A DNA stretch of 64,000 bases from Astropecten irregularis (Eukaryota; Echinodermata; Asteroidea; Paxillosida; Astropectinidae), in NCBI GenBank assembly GCA_963971285.1, contig OZ020265.1, forward strand, positions 3,698,270-3,762,269. The letters run 5' to 3'. The notes under the pieces were generated by a model that worked only from the letters and a program-made list of their open reading frames with translations, did no database searches and had not been told where the DNA came from. The translations under genes were made by a program, and so were the position numbers. This document shows positions 11,941 through 24,467 of this stretch, in pieces. Position 1 is the stretch's first letter. Each line of letters opens with the position of its first letter.

Positions 11941-12435
11941 CACCTTAGAGGAGGCACCTTAGATGGAAGTGGTTGATTTTCCTTTCACGCCGTTTCATTT
12001 GAGATTCTGTTCATGGTTTCAGCGTCAATGTTGGCATTACGGGAGAGTGTACTACCTAGGTAGGTAAAGGTCTCTGTGTACTGTAGTGTCTGTTCAATGT
12101 TATCTGGGGCTCGAGGTACAGCTTGCCCCAGCCGGTTGGTACATCACTTCGGTTTTCTCGATGCTAAAACGGTGAGGCCGAAATTGTTTGCAAGGCTTGC
12201 GGAGAAACTGTTCATCTCTACTTGTATTTCTTCTTCATTAGCGTTCATGGTTACATTCGTCAGCGAAGAGAAAGTCTCGTAGAACAGTCCCTTTCACTTT
12301 GGTGACGGATTGCAGACTCTTGGGGGGTTGGAATAATTTTTCATCCGACCTGTATCTGAGGTTAATGCCGGGCTCTAAAGGCGTCAGACAGCACTGCCGA
12401 GGGCATAATGCTGAACAAAAAGTCGCCCGTTTTAC
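11940..12435 (-). mobile_element. LINE copy D, RT palm to thumb fragment
   Basis: The minus strand reads, across frames, LRYRSDEKLFQPP, then VLRDFLFADEC, FGLTVSIEKTEVMYQPA and TFTYLGSTLSRNANIDAET. These are the post-palm and thumb blocks of the APE-type LINE family seen in copies A-C. FADEC replaces the usual FADDC. The order and orientation are coherent over about 490 bp. Dead fragment. Confidence 0.75.
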
Positions 12436-12915
12436 TGTTAGTCACTGTGAAGGCTTCGGGGTTCAGACCTTGTGCTTCCCTACTGATTTAACTCCTGTAA
12501 CAGCCAACTAATCCCAGCCTAATGTGGGGGAAGTTCCGTGACACGTTTTTTCATGAGCTCAATTTAAGAAATAGGTTTGCTCGTCCATGTGTGGTCTTAC
12601 TAAAATCGCCAAGATACAGGGTTTCCTTAGTTTCTTCTAATTACGTGACGACATGTACTGCCCGGTTCTCTCTTCCTGGATACTCGCACGGTCTAGTTTC
12701 TATTGGATTGAACGTTATGACCCTAGTCAAATAAAATATGTGCCCTGGTGGGGTGGAGGGTACCGGTCAAAACTGGTTGCCAATCTGGACTTCCTTCCTG
12801 TGCACTAACTCCTTTAAGGCGTTTGATTAGGAAGGCATCTCCACCCATTTCTAAAAATTGGAATTAATTCCATACAAGGGTAGTTTTCATATGGATTCTG
12901 TGTAGGATAACATCA
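12436..12915. other. Unassigned sequence
   Basis: No family recognised. Short open frames only. Confidence 0.4.
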
Positions 12916-12916
12916 A

Positions 12917-13770
12917 ATGGTTTTAAAGAAATCAGGCGCTGCCAAATTGGTGATGACTTTTGTAATCCAGGCCGTTATTGGTGAGAATCAACTGAGTCTC
13001 AAAGGATCTGTTTTCTTAAGGTGGTTGATTCCTAGCAAAAATTTGCCCACGTCTGATCAGATTGCTATCAATAATGTACTCAAGTTTGCAACAGGTGCTC
13101 TTTAATGATACAAAGTAGTGACCCTCTTCTAGGAAAGAATGTAAATTTTACATTAAGCATGAGACAAGTCTATCTACAGAATCCTTTTTGAAAGTAGAAC
13201 CGGACTGCTTCTTCTGTGGAAGCCTTGGCAAGAGGAATCTAACTGATAAGAGTGACTCATATTACTTCTTTCCCTTAAAGCGTGTCTACGTTATTATTCC
13301 ATCCAGTTATATTCCATCCGTTATATTCCATCCAGTTAGCACTGTATGTTGCAACGTCTTATTGGGAAAGACACTAGTTGTAAGCAAGCAAGCATTGGAC
13401 ATGCAATTACTTAATCTGTGCGTCCGAGGGATGTGCTTGCACCTTTAGAAATTGGACTTGCAGAACGTATGAACCATCACTTCTGCTGCAAGTTTTGGAT
13501 AGACAATGTTTCTTCAATGGGTTTCAGTTTATCTTACTCTGAAGTTCAAAGATTCGAGGAAAAAGGGTGTCGACATGTCTCAGACGAGGTTATTGATTGC
13601 AGCAGATAACGTTGACCACAACATTGTCCCTGGAACGGAAAGGGAACATTCCGCGGCATGGGTATGATAGCAGCTGTAGCGCCAGGCCAAAAAATCACTC
13701 ATACAATTCTTAAGTGCAAAACCGCTGAATTAAAACATTACTGAAGCAAAGAAAGTTGACATCGTACAAC
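12917..13770 (+). pseudogene. Remnant of an uncharacterised invertebrate multigene family, copy 1
   Basis: Blocks in order: VFLRWLIPSKN with a helix-like tail at 13010-13100; EIGLAERMNHHFCCKFWIDN, then MGFSLSYSEVQRFEEKG at 13445-13570; AADNVDHN near 13600; FRGMGMIAAVAPGQKI near 13660. I recall this pattern (LAxxxHHxxxSRxLIDxLxSxGF, SYxEVxxFE, ADNxDHN, GMGxIAAxxPG) from long, repeated, uncharacterised proteins of cnidarians, molluscs and lancelets. The function is unknown; the high copy number hints at a mobile or formerly mobile gene. The blocks lie in more than one frame with stops. A 17-bp tandem 'ttatattccatccag' motif lies at 13295-13340. A second copy is at 48.5 kb. Confidence 0.55.
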
Positions 13771-16390
13771 ACCCTACTCTGACGAACGTCTATCGGGGGG
13801 AAATTCTCTCTTATGAGAAGAGCCACGTGAGAGACAAACCTCGGCAGAAGCAGAGGGCACTGAGAAGAGAAAGAGAGACATCTTCGGATACTTGCGGAAA
13901 GAGAGAGGGAGAGAGGGACCATCGACTATGGATTTCCTTTGCACAGGGACAAATGCCCTCCATAATATCTAAACAGAACGAACCTATATAGGGCAAATTC
14001 AGAAGTGAAATGTTGCAAAATGCATTGTTTTCTAACCAAAGTCTCCAATTCCTTTTTCCACTATTTACATACGTGATCGAGTATGGAAAAAATGAAAAGC
14101 TTGTGTTATTTAGTGTTTGCTTGAAAGTGAAAGCTTTAAATATTACATGTTAAAATGAAACCAACATATCAAACTTGTAAAATGACATTCAATCATTCAT
14201 CAAATGAGAATACACTATATGTGGGCTTTCACGCATCAGCGCATGGATGCAATTCAATGGGAATTCACTTAAGAAAACAACGAATTGTTGACATTGCTGC
14301 ATATTTATCAAAGCTGATCATATTAACAAACAACAAATGATGCATCATTGTAAAGAGGGATAATCATATTTTGCAATGATACCATATTCGCATACGATGA
14401 TGGAGCAATAAGTACATCCCTCCTTAAACTTCAGTTGCAGAACTTTTATGAGGAGTCAATCAACTACATCTTGTCCAATAAAGCTTCATGAGCCCTTAAG
14501 TATAGTATTTGGCGATGTAATGATAGCTGTCCATTACATTTGAAGCGTAATACACTCTATACCTTTAAATTTATCAGCTTTGAAATGACATACTCTTTCG
14601 CACACATTTATGTTTTTTTAGTCCAAGAGGCACGTACAATCAGTGACAGAAGGCATCCAGTGGGGCGGGGGGTGCTGTTTTACATCCCAAACAGTATTTG
14701 CTGTATGGCAATACGAGTTGAGTGTAAATGTGACATTATTTTATTAAAAGTCAATTAAATTATTTAAACTTACCCGTTTTGTTGGTCCTGAACCCTGGTA
14801 CCAGTGGGGTTTACGTCTGCTGACACCAGGAACATTTCTCATTTGGCAATGACAGCTCATTTGGCAACGTCCCTTGCTCAATTGTCAGGAATGATAGTTG
14901 GCAATACTTCAAGTAGACACTCTACAATAAACAAGCAAATAAACAAAAGCATATAAAACCTTACTGTCGTAAAAAGTTTAATTAAAAAGTCAAGAACACG
15001 AATGAGGCCTTGGAAGACGAGAAACTCATGGATTATCGTTGATTCATTGTTGATCTTCATAACTCAAAGAAAAACATGGTCATTATATTAGAGATATTGT
15101 TGGGAGATTGCATATTATTAACAATGCAGACAATCTAAGTGGGGGAAATGGGATAATAATCTTTATGTCGTTTTGCTAGATCGACTTGAAAACAGGTAGG
15201 CAATGAAGAAAGTGAAAATGTCAGACGCGTATCAATTTCTGTATAGATTGTACAATCATTATTGAAGCTCCGGAGATTAACTATCTAGGCTCAATTTAAC
15301 GGACAGTTTCTGCTTGCATATTCAAAAAGGACGAACATCGAACGGTTGGGTTCAGAAGCACATTACTTGACATACATCAATGATGTGGCTCCCCTAAGCA
15401 AGGCTCCTCTTGTAATTGCTGATGTTGGCAACTCAATCACAAATGCAAAGATGTTGGGAAACACTTCAGCTTCTTGTTTACAAAGAAAACGAAGGCCTCT
15501 TCGGAAACATCTACGTCGATCCACGGCATGACACCCAAGCAAGTGCATCTTTGGTGCGCGTGGTAATTCTGGAGAAATGTTGCTGCTTGGTTTCCCTCCT
15601 AAATACTCCAGGATGAGTTTCAACGAGGAGGCGGATGGTAGGTAAGACATTAGAGGTTACCATTAGTTTTGTTGACTTGGTCTATAACTGAAGCATGGAG
15701 GCTGTGCCATGACTCGTCTTCGGGAAGTAAGAGTTTGCATACAAACACCTCAGATTTAAGCTAGAGGTATATCAAACTGGTTTGAGTGTCTTCTGGATAT
15801 TACAGGTTTCGAAACGGGTCAGACGATGTGCTTCAGGATGGATTTGTTGTTTGTCCTTCGTGATCGAAGATGACCGTGACACAAGTTTGTTGATCAACTG
15901 ATTCGGGGTGTCCGAAGGTGACTGATGAGGCCACTCCGGGCGAGGAAGCCTCGTAAAGATGATAGAACCCAGTAAAAGGCAGCGTGACTGGGACAAGAAA
16001 CTTTTAGTGGCTGGATTCTTCTTGCGGCCGGGAACAGAAAAGGCACAGACTTGCAATGCCGAATGGACAAAATAATAAAGTCAATAATGCGCCTTGCTAT
16101 AAGAATGAACGAAAATGAAAGAGCGGCACTCACACCAGATACACTAAAATGAGGATTTTCTAGCAAAACTGAATTTAGTTTAAAAAGTACCGTTGAGAAA
16201 ATAAATCGGCCCTACCGCCGTGATGTACCTCTTAGCTGTATGCTACTGCCAAGGTCGTACAACCTCGACAGTGAGCCCGGTATAAGGTGAAAAAATGATC
16301 TGCGAAATGCTTACAACTATACAATATACGGGAGCGCGACGAAAAGCACGTCTTCACGGCACTAGAGCATAAAACGGAGAGAGTGCGTGA
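13771..16390. other. Unassigned A/T-rich stretch
   Basis: A purine-rich GA run lies at 13895-13920. No recognised protein motif. The minus-strand frame of 95 codons at 15650-15363 has no family resemblance I can name. 15760-16170 also has open frames without motifs. Confidence 0.4.
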
Positions 16391-16393
16391 AGG

Positions 16394-17030
16394 TTGTTCA
16401 TGAAGGGAACGCCCTGGCGTTACCGACGCATGAATGAACTTAAAAGGAAGTGCCTACTTCGTGCACGGGAAACTAAAAGGAACTGCTACAAACTTCCACT
16501 AGCCATGTTTATCGTTCAAACACTGCAGGAGTCAACAGGTGAATCGCCAAACATGCTAATGTTAGGGCGAGAGGCGCGCCTACCTGTTGGTGTCACCACT
16601 GAGGGACCAGTTGATGAGCAGGAGGGAAACGGGCTACATGTTTTAATTGCGGCAGCGGATGAGCGGGCCACTGCTTGCTTGAAGCAGAGTGCTAGATGGC
16701 AAAAAATGTGCTATGATCCGGCGGGCTACCAGAGACAAACTTAAAGCTGGTAATTTTGTGTGGTTACCACAACCCACCAAGGAGGAAACACATGTTACCT
16801 AAACTCCAATGCAGATAGGAGGGTCCATACCTCATTATAAACAAATTGTCAGACGAATTCAGCGGAAGCAGCGAGGCAAGATGAAAGTGGTGTACTGTGA
16901 CAGACTGAAACCCTATTTAGGTGAATCTATCAGAGCGTGGACTGGTTACTACCCAAGAGGCCTATCGCCTAGTCAGGAGGCTAGTTCCCCGCATCTAGAT
17001 ATTGTGACGAAACATTGGAGGGACTAGATA
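16394..17030 (+). mobile_element. Ty3/gypsy fossil G1, 3' end of pol
   Basis: Old LTR-retrotransposon remnant. It holds the integrase C-terminal region QESTGESPNMLMLGREARLP (about 16525-16585) and the terminal block RIQRKQRGKMKVVYCDRLKP (about 16855-16915) followed by YLGE. The same blocks appear in the neighbouring fossil G2 at 20.2 and 20.6 kb, so the two belong to one family. Only the 3' part survives. It is broken and lies directly upstream of an LTR-like segment. Confidence 0.8.
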
Positions 17031-17250
17031 ATTTTAGCGATGCAAGGGGTCCCGGTATATAAGGGCGCGTGGCCAGTCTAGAGGTTACAAGAGGTCTTAG
17101 GTTACAATCCTCTAGGTTGGTATACTTCCAAGAAACGGACAGGCCTTGGATCTTTTTGTCCTCCGCTCATTGAGAAGGTTCCCCCTGTGCGTGCACATAA
17201 CCACTCGTGTGCCCGTGCAGGTACTTAATATTTTGGTGGACTTCATGTTG
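17030..17250 (+). repeat. LTR-like segment
   Basis: It follows the end of the G1 pol. It contains a TATA-box-like tatataag at 17056-17063 and ends just before 'ttttggtggacttcatgttggtagc', which resembles the primer-binding region after many Ty3/gypsy LTRs (TTGGTGG-type). A matching partner LTR was not found in the window, so the boundaries are approximate. Confidence 0.4.
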
Positions 17251-17439
17251 GTAGCGGGGACACCTACATCGAAACCCGCCCCCCTCGTCTCGCCACAATA
17301 TAGATGATGTACTTCGGTGTGAGGATGATCACCAATCTCATGTTGCAGGACCAAGCACGTCTGCGATGCCTGCAAACATGTCATTGAATGCCTCAGCACC
17401 ACCATTCAAGCCATCTAGTAATAAATACCGAGCTCGACA

Positions 17440-20400
17440 CATAGAGCAATCCCGGTAACACTACCACAAAGGCGAAACCCACCAAGGCAGCAAGTTTACA
17501 AGGACCGGCGTTGATGGTATTAGGCAGCAACACCGGAGGGGGAAGTCAAACGGCTTACACCAAATTAGTAGATCAGTTGGAGAAACGGTTTGGACCAGGC
17601 CAGATGGAGTTGACGCACCGGAGACAAGGAGCAAAGGAAACTCTACAGGAGCTTGGACAATCAATCAAAGAGTTGTCGGAGTTGGCGTACCCTGAGCTCC
17701 CAGAGGAAGGCCGAGACCGCCTAGCTAGGGGACACTTCACCGATGCAATAGCAAGTCAAGCAATCAGAGAGGGGATATACCGTGTGCGACCTGCGACTTT
17801 AGAGGAAGCCGTAAGGGCTGCATTAGCGACCGAGAGTTTCCAGAAAATTGAGGAGAGAGAGAGAGAAAATAGAAGACCAAAATACACGAGAGCACTTAAT
17901 CAAGACGTAGAACGTACACTGGAGGAGATGAAGGAAGGTTTACAAGCGCCTAGAAAGGGAAGTTGAGAGAAGTTAGCAAGAAATAAAGGAATTTAAGAGG
18001 AAAAAAGTCCATGAAGGAAACGGAGAAAGTTCACGGAGGGATCTGATTTGCTACAGGTGTAGCAGAAGGGGCACTTCGCTAGGAACTGCAGACACGGCCA
18101 GCAGAACAGAAGGGGGCGAAATGCGGAAACGAAAAGGAGCTACCTCAGAGACCCATGGGGCTGGAGGAGGAACAGGGTCAGTAGGTAAAAGGACGGTAGC
18201 AAATGGTTTTGCATTGACTACCGCCGACTTAATGCGGTAACGATCAGAGACTCATACCCTATCCCTCGCATCGATGATTCTCTTGATGCGCTGTCAGGCT
18301 CCAGGTGGTTCTTCCACCCTGGACCTGGCATCAGGCTACTGACAATTTAAGCTCGATGATGACGCTAACGGAAAATCTGCTTTCGTGGTAAGGGGAGGTT
18401 TGTTTTCGTAGCATGTATGCCCTTTGAGCTGTGCAACGCCCCTTCAACCTTTGAGAGACTGATGGAGAGAGTCCTGGCAGGCATTCATTGGGAAACGCTG
18501 CTTGTCTATCTAGACGACATAATCGTTTTCGCGGGAACCTCTACGTGGAGCAGGAACTGGCCCAATTGGAGTTGGTGTTTGGTAGACTGCAGGTAGCTGG
18601 ACTAAAGCTCAAACCTACAAAAAGTGACCTCTTCAAGCAACGTGTTTTGTACCTCGGACATATTGTTACAGGAGAAGGAGTCTCTACCGATTCTGAAAAG
18701 GTGAAGGTGGTCAGAGAGTGGCCGACAACTCAGTGTGTAAAGGAAGAACAGGCCTTCCTTGGCCTTGCGTCCTACTATAGGCCGTTCGTACTAAGGGTTA
18801 TGCGGCCATCGCGCGACCACTCCATCATCTCACGGAGAAGGGTCGGGAATTTGAGTGGACATCCAGACGCATTTCAGGAGTTGAAAAGGCGTTTGCAAGA
18901 GTCATCTATTCTTGCTTACCCCAACCCACACGGCAGCAAGGAGAAGGTAATCCCATGTGCCAGCCGATCATTGAGCAAGGCTGAATGCAATTATTGCGTA
19001 ACAAGACAAGAGCTTCTTGCCGTGGTGGTGTTTTTAAAGCAAATTCGGCAATACATATATGGAAGGGAAATCACCGTGAGAACGGATCATGTCGCCTTGA
19101 AGTGGCTGGTGAATTTCCAGGAGCCCCAGGGGCAAGTTGCAGATTATAGGAGAATACAACCTCAACGTTGTTCACAGGGTAGGTCGTTCACACGGCAATG
19201 CTGACGGCCTATCTAGGAGACCATGTAGTCAGTGTGGTATGAAGGAAGATGTGCCTGTGACAGACTGCGTGGAGAGCAAGACTACCGGAGTCGACAGATC
19301 AGAGGAAGTTGGAGTCGGGGTCGTCCCCATTGCGCCCACCATCACAAAGGAACAATGGAGGGAATCTGGGTTTTGGAACGGAAGGAGAAATCGTTGGAAA
19401 GGCCAGATCAGGAGGTTCTGTCTCCACTTTCCCGTACAGCAAAGGCGTATTAGTTGATTTGGGACCAACTGGAAGTCAGAGATGGTTTCCTACAAAGGCG
19501 CTGGGAATCTGACGATGGACGGCAGATTAGGTGGAAGGTTTGTAGCCCCAACAACGCACCGTAAGCAGATAATGACACAACTTCATGGCGGGACAACCGG
19601 AGGACACCTAGGGCAAAGGAAGACCCTGGAGAAAGTGCACTTAGAGGTTCTACTGGGCTGGGATTGCTAGTGAGGTGAGGTCTGTGGTTCGACAATGCAG
19701 TGGGTGCGCAAGTAAGAAGTCGCCTGCGAAAAGGCGGAGAGCCCCCCTTCAGCAACATCTTGTTGGTGCCCCAATGAAACGAATCACCCTAGATATGGTT
19801 GGCCCTCTTCCAAAGACCGTCAGAGGGAACAGGTACATACTTGTAGTGGGCGACTATTTTACTAAATGGGTTGAAGCCTACCCCGTTCCGGATGAGAAGG
19901 CAAACACGGTGGCAGAGGTACTGGTTAACGAGTTCCTGTGCAGGTTTGGCATACCAGTTGAGTTGCACTCGGACCAAGGTAGAAACTTCGCGTCTCAAGT
20001 ATTTTCCGAGATGTGTACCTTGCTTGGGATAGAGAAAACCCGCACGACCCCGTACAATCCAAAATCGGACGGGCTGATTGAACGTTTCAATCGGACTTTG
20101 TTGACGATGATCTCAACCATGATCGATCCACATAATTAAGTAGCAGTGGGACTGGGACACAAAGTTGGCGTTTGCGACTTTCGCCTACCGATCAACGCCG
20201 CAAGAATCAACAGGCGAAACCCCTAATATGCTTATGTTGGGGAGAGAAGTTCACCTACCCATTGATCTTACAATGGGGACAAGCAGACCGAACCGTGAAG
20301 ACATCACAACCGACCATGCACTCAACCTAAGGGAGGACATCAGGGCAGCCCATGACCGGGCGAGGGAGTGTCTCGAGGAGTGCTAGGCGACAGAAAAAGA

Positions 20401-20960
20401 CGTATGACCGTCAAGTTGTTCATGACAGAATAGGCGAGAAGCAATTTGTTTGGTTGTTCAAACCTGCCAAAACAAAGGGCCTCACGCCTAAGTTACAATG
20501 TAAATGGCAGTACTTGGTAGTCCGGAAATTGTCAGACGTAACGTACAGGATACAGAGGAAGCCCAGAGGTAAATTGGAAGTGGTTCACTATGACCGATTG
20601 AAGCCCTACCTAGGTGAACCGCTTGAACCTTGGAATACTACCACCACTAGGACGGCTATGGAGAGTCTTACACCTGAGAGGCAGACTGCTAACCAGCGCG
20701 TCAACAGCAGTGATAGAGCAGAAAGTATAAGCAGTCCACTCCGAGGCGGACGGGATGAAGAGTCTCTCGATCAGGCAACTGTAACAAGGCCGATTCCAGA
20801 TGGAGGTTTACAAAGCACAAACACCGCAGAGGAATCGTCACCAGAGCAACCACGGAGTAGACAGGCGACATCACCTCCACGAAGAAATCCACTGAGGCAG
20901 CGGAGAGTGCCGCAGCGTTACCCGCATAGGATGACACACCATCTAGTTGTACTAGAGTAG
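17440..20960 (+). mobile_element. Ty3/gypsy fossil G2, gag-pol
   Basis: Broken Ty3/gypsy-type element, plus strand. Parts in order: gag with a capsid-like ETLQELGQSIKELSELAYPE at 17640-17700; a CCHC-like knuckle near 18045; reverse transcriptase from about 18190 (FCIDYRRLNAV) through a YLDD palm near 18510; an RNase H-like segment with VTRQELLAVVVFLKQIRQYI near 19000-19070; integrase at 19675-20139 with LDMVGPLP and LHSDQGRNFASQ; and the integrase tail with KPYLGE near 20610. It carries several breaks. Divergence from its relatives suggests an old insertion. Its pol is followed directly by the zinc-finger frame described next. Confidence 0.9.
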
Positions 20961-21035
20961 TGATTAGCAGTGACAGTAGTGTAATTCATCCGTATTTGTG
21001 CTGTGTCTTGCAGAGGCTGAGCAGACAAGTGAAGG

Positions 21036-22341
21036 ATGGGGAAGCCGGAGAAGACAAGTCATGACACCGCAGAGAAGAATCTGGTGGAGTGCCCCCAGTG
21101 CCATGCATTCCTGCATAGGCGCAGTCTGGACCGCCACATGACGACGGAGCATGGCCGTAGGCTCTACTATTGGTGTTTGAGATGTTCCCATAAGAGCAGT
21201 CGCCGTGACACCCTCCGACCACATTATCGGGACTGTCACCCAGAGAAGATAGACGAAGTCAACCAAATTGAAGGTGAGACTTATGAAATGCGTGAGCGCA
21301 ACAAGCACAGGCAAAAGAGCTCTGAGAAGAGTAGGTCCCCAGTAAGAGGCAGTAGGAGAAGCAGGACACCTACTTACTAAGGAGAAGAAGCAGCCCTCGA
21401 CACCCAGGTTGAAGAAGAGTAAGTAGAGGAACTTACTCAGAAGAGAAGCCGGGAGGAGACCAAGTCAAAGCAGCCTGAAAAGAAGATGCAGAAGGAGAAG
21501 AAACAGGTGTCTGGTACAGTGTCCCGTGCACCTGAAGAAGAGCCCCTAGACCTGGTGGTGAAGGAAGCACCTAAGAAGGCTAAGGATACAGCCAAAACAC
21601 CTAAGCAGGCGAAGGAGCTTGACGATGATACAGCCAAGGTAGCTGAGGGCAATGGACCTCTTGCCAGGTTGGCAATAGACATCCTAGAATTAGCAGAGGA
21701 GGTAGAGCTAGAGGCTGACGTAAAGGAGGTGTTTGGAGAGCTGGCGCAAATAGAGTTGTCCCCAACGCCGATGATTTGGGATCAGGACGAGAATCCCGTC
21801 GAGGAGCGACCTACAGCGAAATCTGGGGGTAAGCCTCTTGTGATGATGGAAGTCATGCGCAGAGAGTCAGCCGGGGAAGGAACGCCTAAACAGGTGATCA
21901 ACCAGTTGGAAGAGTCGCTTCCGCCAGCCTGGCCTCAACCCCTGTTACCTGAGAATCTTCTACCTGGGCAAGCAGTTCGTATAAAGGAAACCCGAGGAAC
22001 CTATCTGTATGCCAAGGAAGGGCGCACCATCTGCGGTGATGTGAAGCAAGAGTACCTTGGTGTACCTGCGGCCAATACCAGTCGAGAAACCCAAGGAGTC
22101 AACCTCAGTCCCCAAGGTCAGCCGAATTTGTCAGCTAGTGCGATGCCCAGATGATGGAGGGGTAGCTGCCGGACCGTCTCCTACACAGGAGCAACTGGAG
22201 CGGGCCTTGTTGGGGAAGGTGAACAAGGTGACGGAGACCGCCTCCCGATCTGTCTACAAGGATGGGAAAAAACTAACAAAGGACAAGACGACACGCACCT
22301 TTGACATCAACTTCATGATGGGAGTGATGGAGGAGTTGTAG
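21036..22341 (+). mobile_element. Zinc-finger frame downstream of pol (ORF3), copy 1
   Basis: Fossil third reading frame of the LTR element, 75 bp after the pol end, where env would sit. The N-terminal part (21036-21380) has two C2H2 fingers: C19/C22/H34/H39 and C47/C50/H63/H68, then a basic S/R/K-rich tail. The middle (21486-22154) is acidic and low-complexity, with IELSPTPM and GGKPLVMMEV blocks and NLLPGQAVRIKETRGTYLY. The end (22057-22341) has LERALLGKVNKVTETASRS and LTKDKTTRTFDINFMM. There is no signal peptide or membrane segment, so it is not env-like. The fingers suggest nucleic-acid binding (inference). I do not recognise the family. Related copies follow at 23.4, 30.0 and 31.3 kb. 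Broken. Confidence 0.6.
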
Positions 22342-22765
22342 GCTGCGCAGAAACTCAGAGACAGTGCGTCGCAGGCATGTTTTGTGTTTGACCTAAAGAT
22401 TTGTTACTTATGTAAACTTCTATAACTGTTTTTGAGAAAAAGATCCATTGTTCTGTTTAGCGTTATTTAAACTTGTATTTTTATAAAGTGATCTGGCCTT
22501 GGGTTGAGAATGTTGTAAAGGTGCGAGGCATCATATTCCGTTATGTTTTGGAAAGAACAAAATCAAATGTTACCCGTTGTTCAAGTTTGTTATTTAACGT
22601 CAATTTTTGAATGCAAAATCAGAGGAGTAAAGTAAAGCAGTGTAATTGAGGACCTGTTTAGGATATTGTAAAGGGGGTTAGATTTACATTTTATTGTACA
22701 ATTCTGCTATTGTATAGTTTTCAGATTTCCGGTCAAGGGGACTGACTGATCTTGGGGCGTGCCTA
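22342..22765 (+). other. Non-coding tail after ORF3 copy 1
   Basis: A/T-rich with no reading frame. A purine-rich 'tcaaggggac' near 22733 precedes the LTR-like segment and could be a polypurine tract. Confidence 0.35.
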
Positions 22766-23150
22766 TGTAGCGGAATTGGGGGATGTGTTTAGGGCGACCT
22801 CTTTGTTTTACAAGTCTGGTAATCAGACGTTGTGCATTATGAAGTGTGCGTGATGATGGTGAGCGGTATCGGACTACCGCGCGTGTATATATAAGTGGAG
22901 ACAGCTGCGAACCTCGTGGTCTTTTCGGTTGTGGATCTTGAAAGTGTCGGACCTGTTCATTGTAGCCTCCGATCGAGTGTACCTAATCTTTAAGTGGACG
23001 AATGTCCACGGGGCTTGACCAGTAAACCGAGGTAGGTGTAGATTGTTTATTCACCTCCTAGTCCAGTGTTGGATTAAATAAAGATTTATATGTGATCATT
23101 GTTCCATTATAAATTAATTGCCGATCAGATTCGCAATCAATCAACTATTA
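22766..23150 (+). repeat. LTR-like segment with TATA box and poly(A) signal
   Basis: Contains tatatataag at 22885-22894 and aataaa at 23077-23082, spaced as in an LTR or a compact promoter-terminator unit, and follows a possible polypurine tract. No second copy was found in the window, so this is suggestive only. It could instead be a promoter for the zinc-finger frame at 23.4 kb. Confidence 0.4.
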
Positions 23151-23396
23151 AGGAGCAGGAAATCATTAAATCAGTGATAATCTTATGAATGTCTCTGTGT
23201 GAATTCTTCTGTGATTGAGAGTGTCCAGTTAAGATTAAATCCCTGTCGTAAGCTGTCTCTCCCATCGCCTACCTAGCTAGATCGGATTCTAGAGTTGCCG
23301 AGTGCTCAGAGGTTGCCTCGGAAGCCTGGCGGTAGACTGCCTCCAAAAGGACCTGCCCCCAGTCGTCTCTTCAACCGCTCGTAGGGTCGACAGAGG

Positions 23397-24460
23397 GTGA
23401 GCCGAAGGCGCCGTCAACGTTTAGACCGCCACAATATGCATAGCAGGAGTCTTGATCGACACTTGAAAGTGAAGCACGGCCTGAAGCTGCTCTACTTCTG
23501 CAGGAGATGTTCCCATAAGAACAACAAAAGAGATAACCTTCAAGCTCATTACAGTGATTCTCATCCGGGAAGTGTTGGTGAAGTAGACGAGATCAAAGGC
23601 GAGCCATATGAGTCCCGTGAGCAAGACAGGCGCAAGGAAACGCCAAAAAGGTTTTGAAGGCAAAGCAAGGCATAGAGAGAAGTCTGGTAAAGCGGAAGCA
23701 TGGGGATAGCTCTAGACGTCATTCCATCCCGAACACTGAAGTTAAGGGGAGCAAACCTGCAAAGCTGCAGAGGGAAAGTACAGTCTCCTGTACTGTGTCA
23801 AGGGCCCCTGAAGAGGAACCTGACTTGCCTGTACGCGCAGCCATGAAGAAGTCTTCAGAAGTCGACAGGATTGCCACAACGGCAGGGTATAAGAGTGCCT
23901 GAGCTGTCCGAAGTGGAGACGGCCATGGAGGCGCCTATGACTGACAAGGCCCCTAAGAGTGGAAGGATAGTAGCCGTTCTGCCTGCAGTCAATTGAATTC
24001 TACACAGCAGGCTGACGAGGCTGAGGAGGAAGGTGTTTTGGAGATTGCCATGTCTCCTATGCCAAGGTCATGGGAGCAGGAAGAGACACCGGTGGCCAGA
24101 GAACCTATGCCAGCGCCTGGAGGGAAACTCCTGAGCATCATTGAACAACTGCGACAAGAAGGAACTGATAAGCGGGAGGTGTCGTCATCAGATGAGTCTT
24201 GCTTGGGAAAGGAGAAAGAGGATAAGTCGCCTAAAGAACTACAGATCAAGTACCTACTCTCAGGGCTTGTCGTGAAGATCACAGAGAAGGGATCCACATG
24301 TGTATCCGCTGGTGCAGCGCATATTACTCATGAGCATCGTGCACACCAGTACAACGACGTTTTCATGCGGGCCCTGCCTACTCCTACAGAGGATGCTGCT
24401 GGTGAAACGCCTTCGAGAATCTGTAGATTGGTTCGGGATGAAGACGCCTGCATGGCAGGC
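23397..24460 (+). mobile_element. ORF3 copy 2, 5' part
   Basis: Related to the zinc-finger frame at 21.0 kb. The second finger is clear (YFCRRCSHKNNKRDNLQAHY ending SDSH), followed by GEVDEIKGEPYESRE, which matches DEVNQIEGETYEMRE of copy 1. Later blocks are MSPMPRSWEQEETPV and GGKLLSIIEQL (24040-24150), and LVVKITEKGSTCVSA near 24270. A LINE inserted into it at 24468 and the remainder continues at 28425. Fossil, broken. Confidence 0.6.
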
Positions 24461-24467
24461 ATAGGAT
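24461..24467. repeat. Target-site duplication, left (ATAGGAT)
   Basis: ATAGGAT here and at 28425-28431 flank the LINE. Sequence outside the two copies is ORF3-type on both sides, which supports insertion at this point. Confidence 0.65.
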
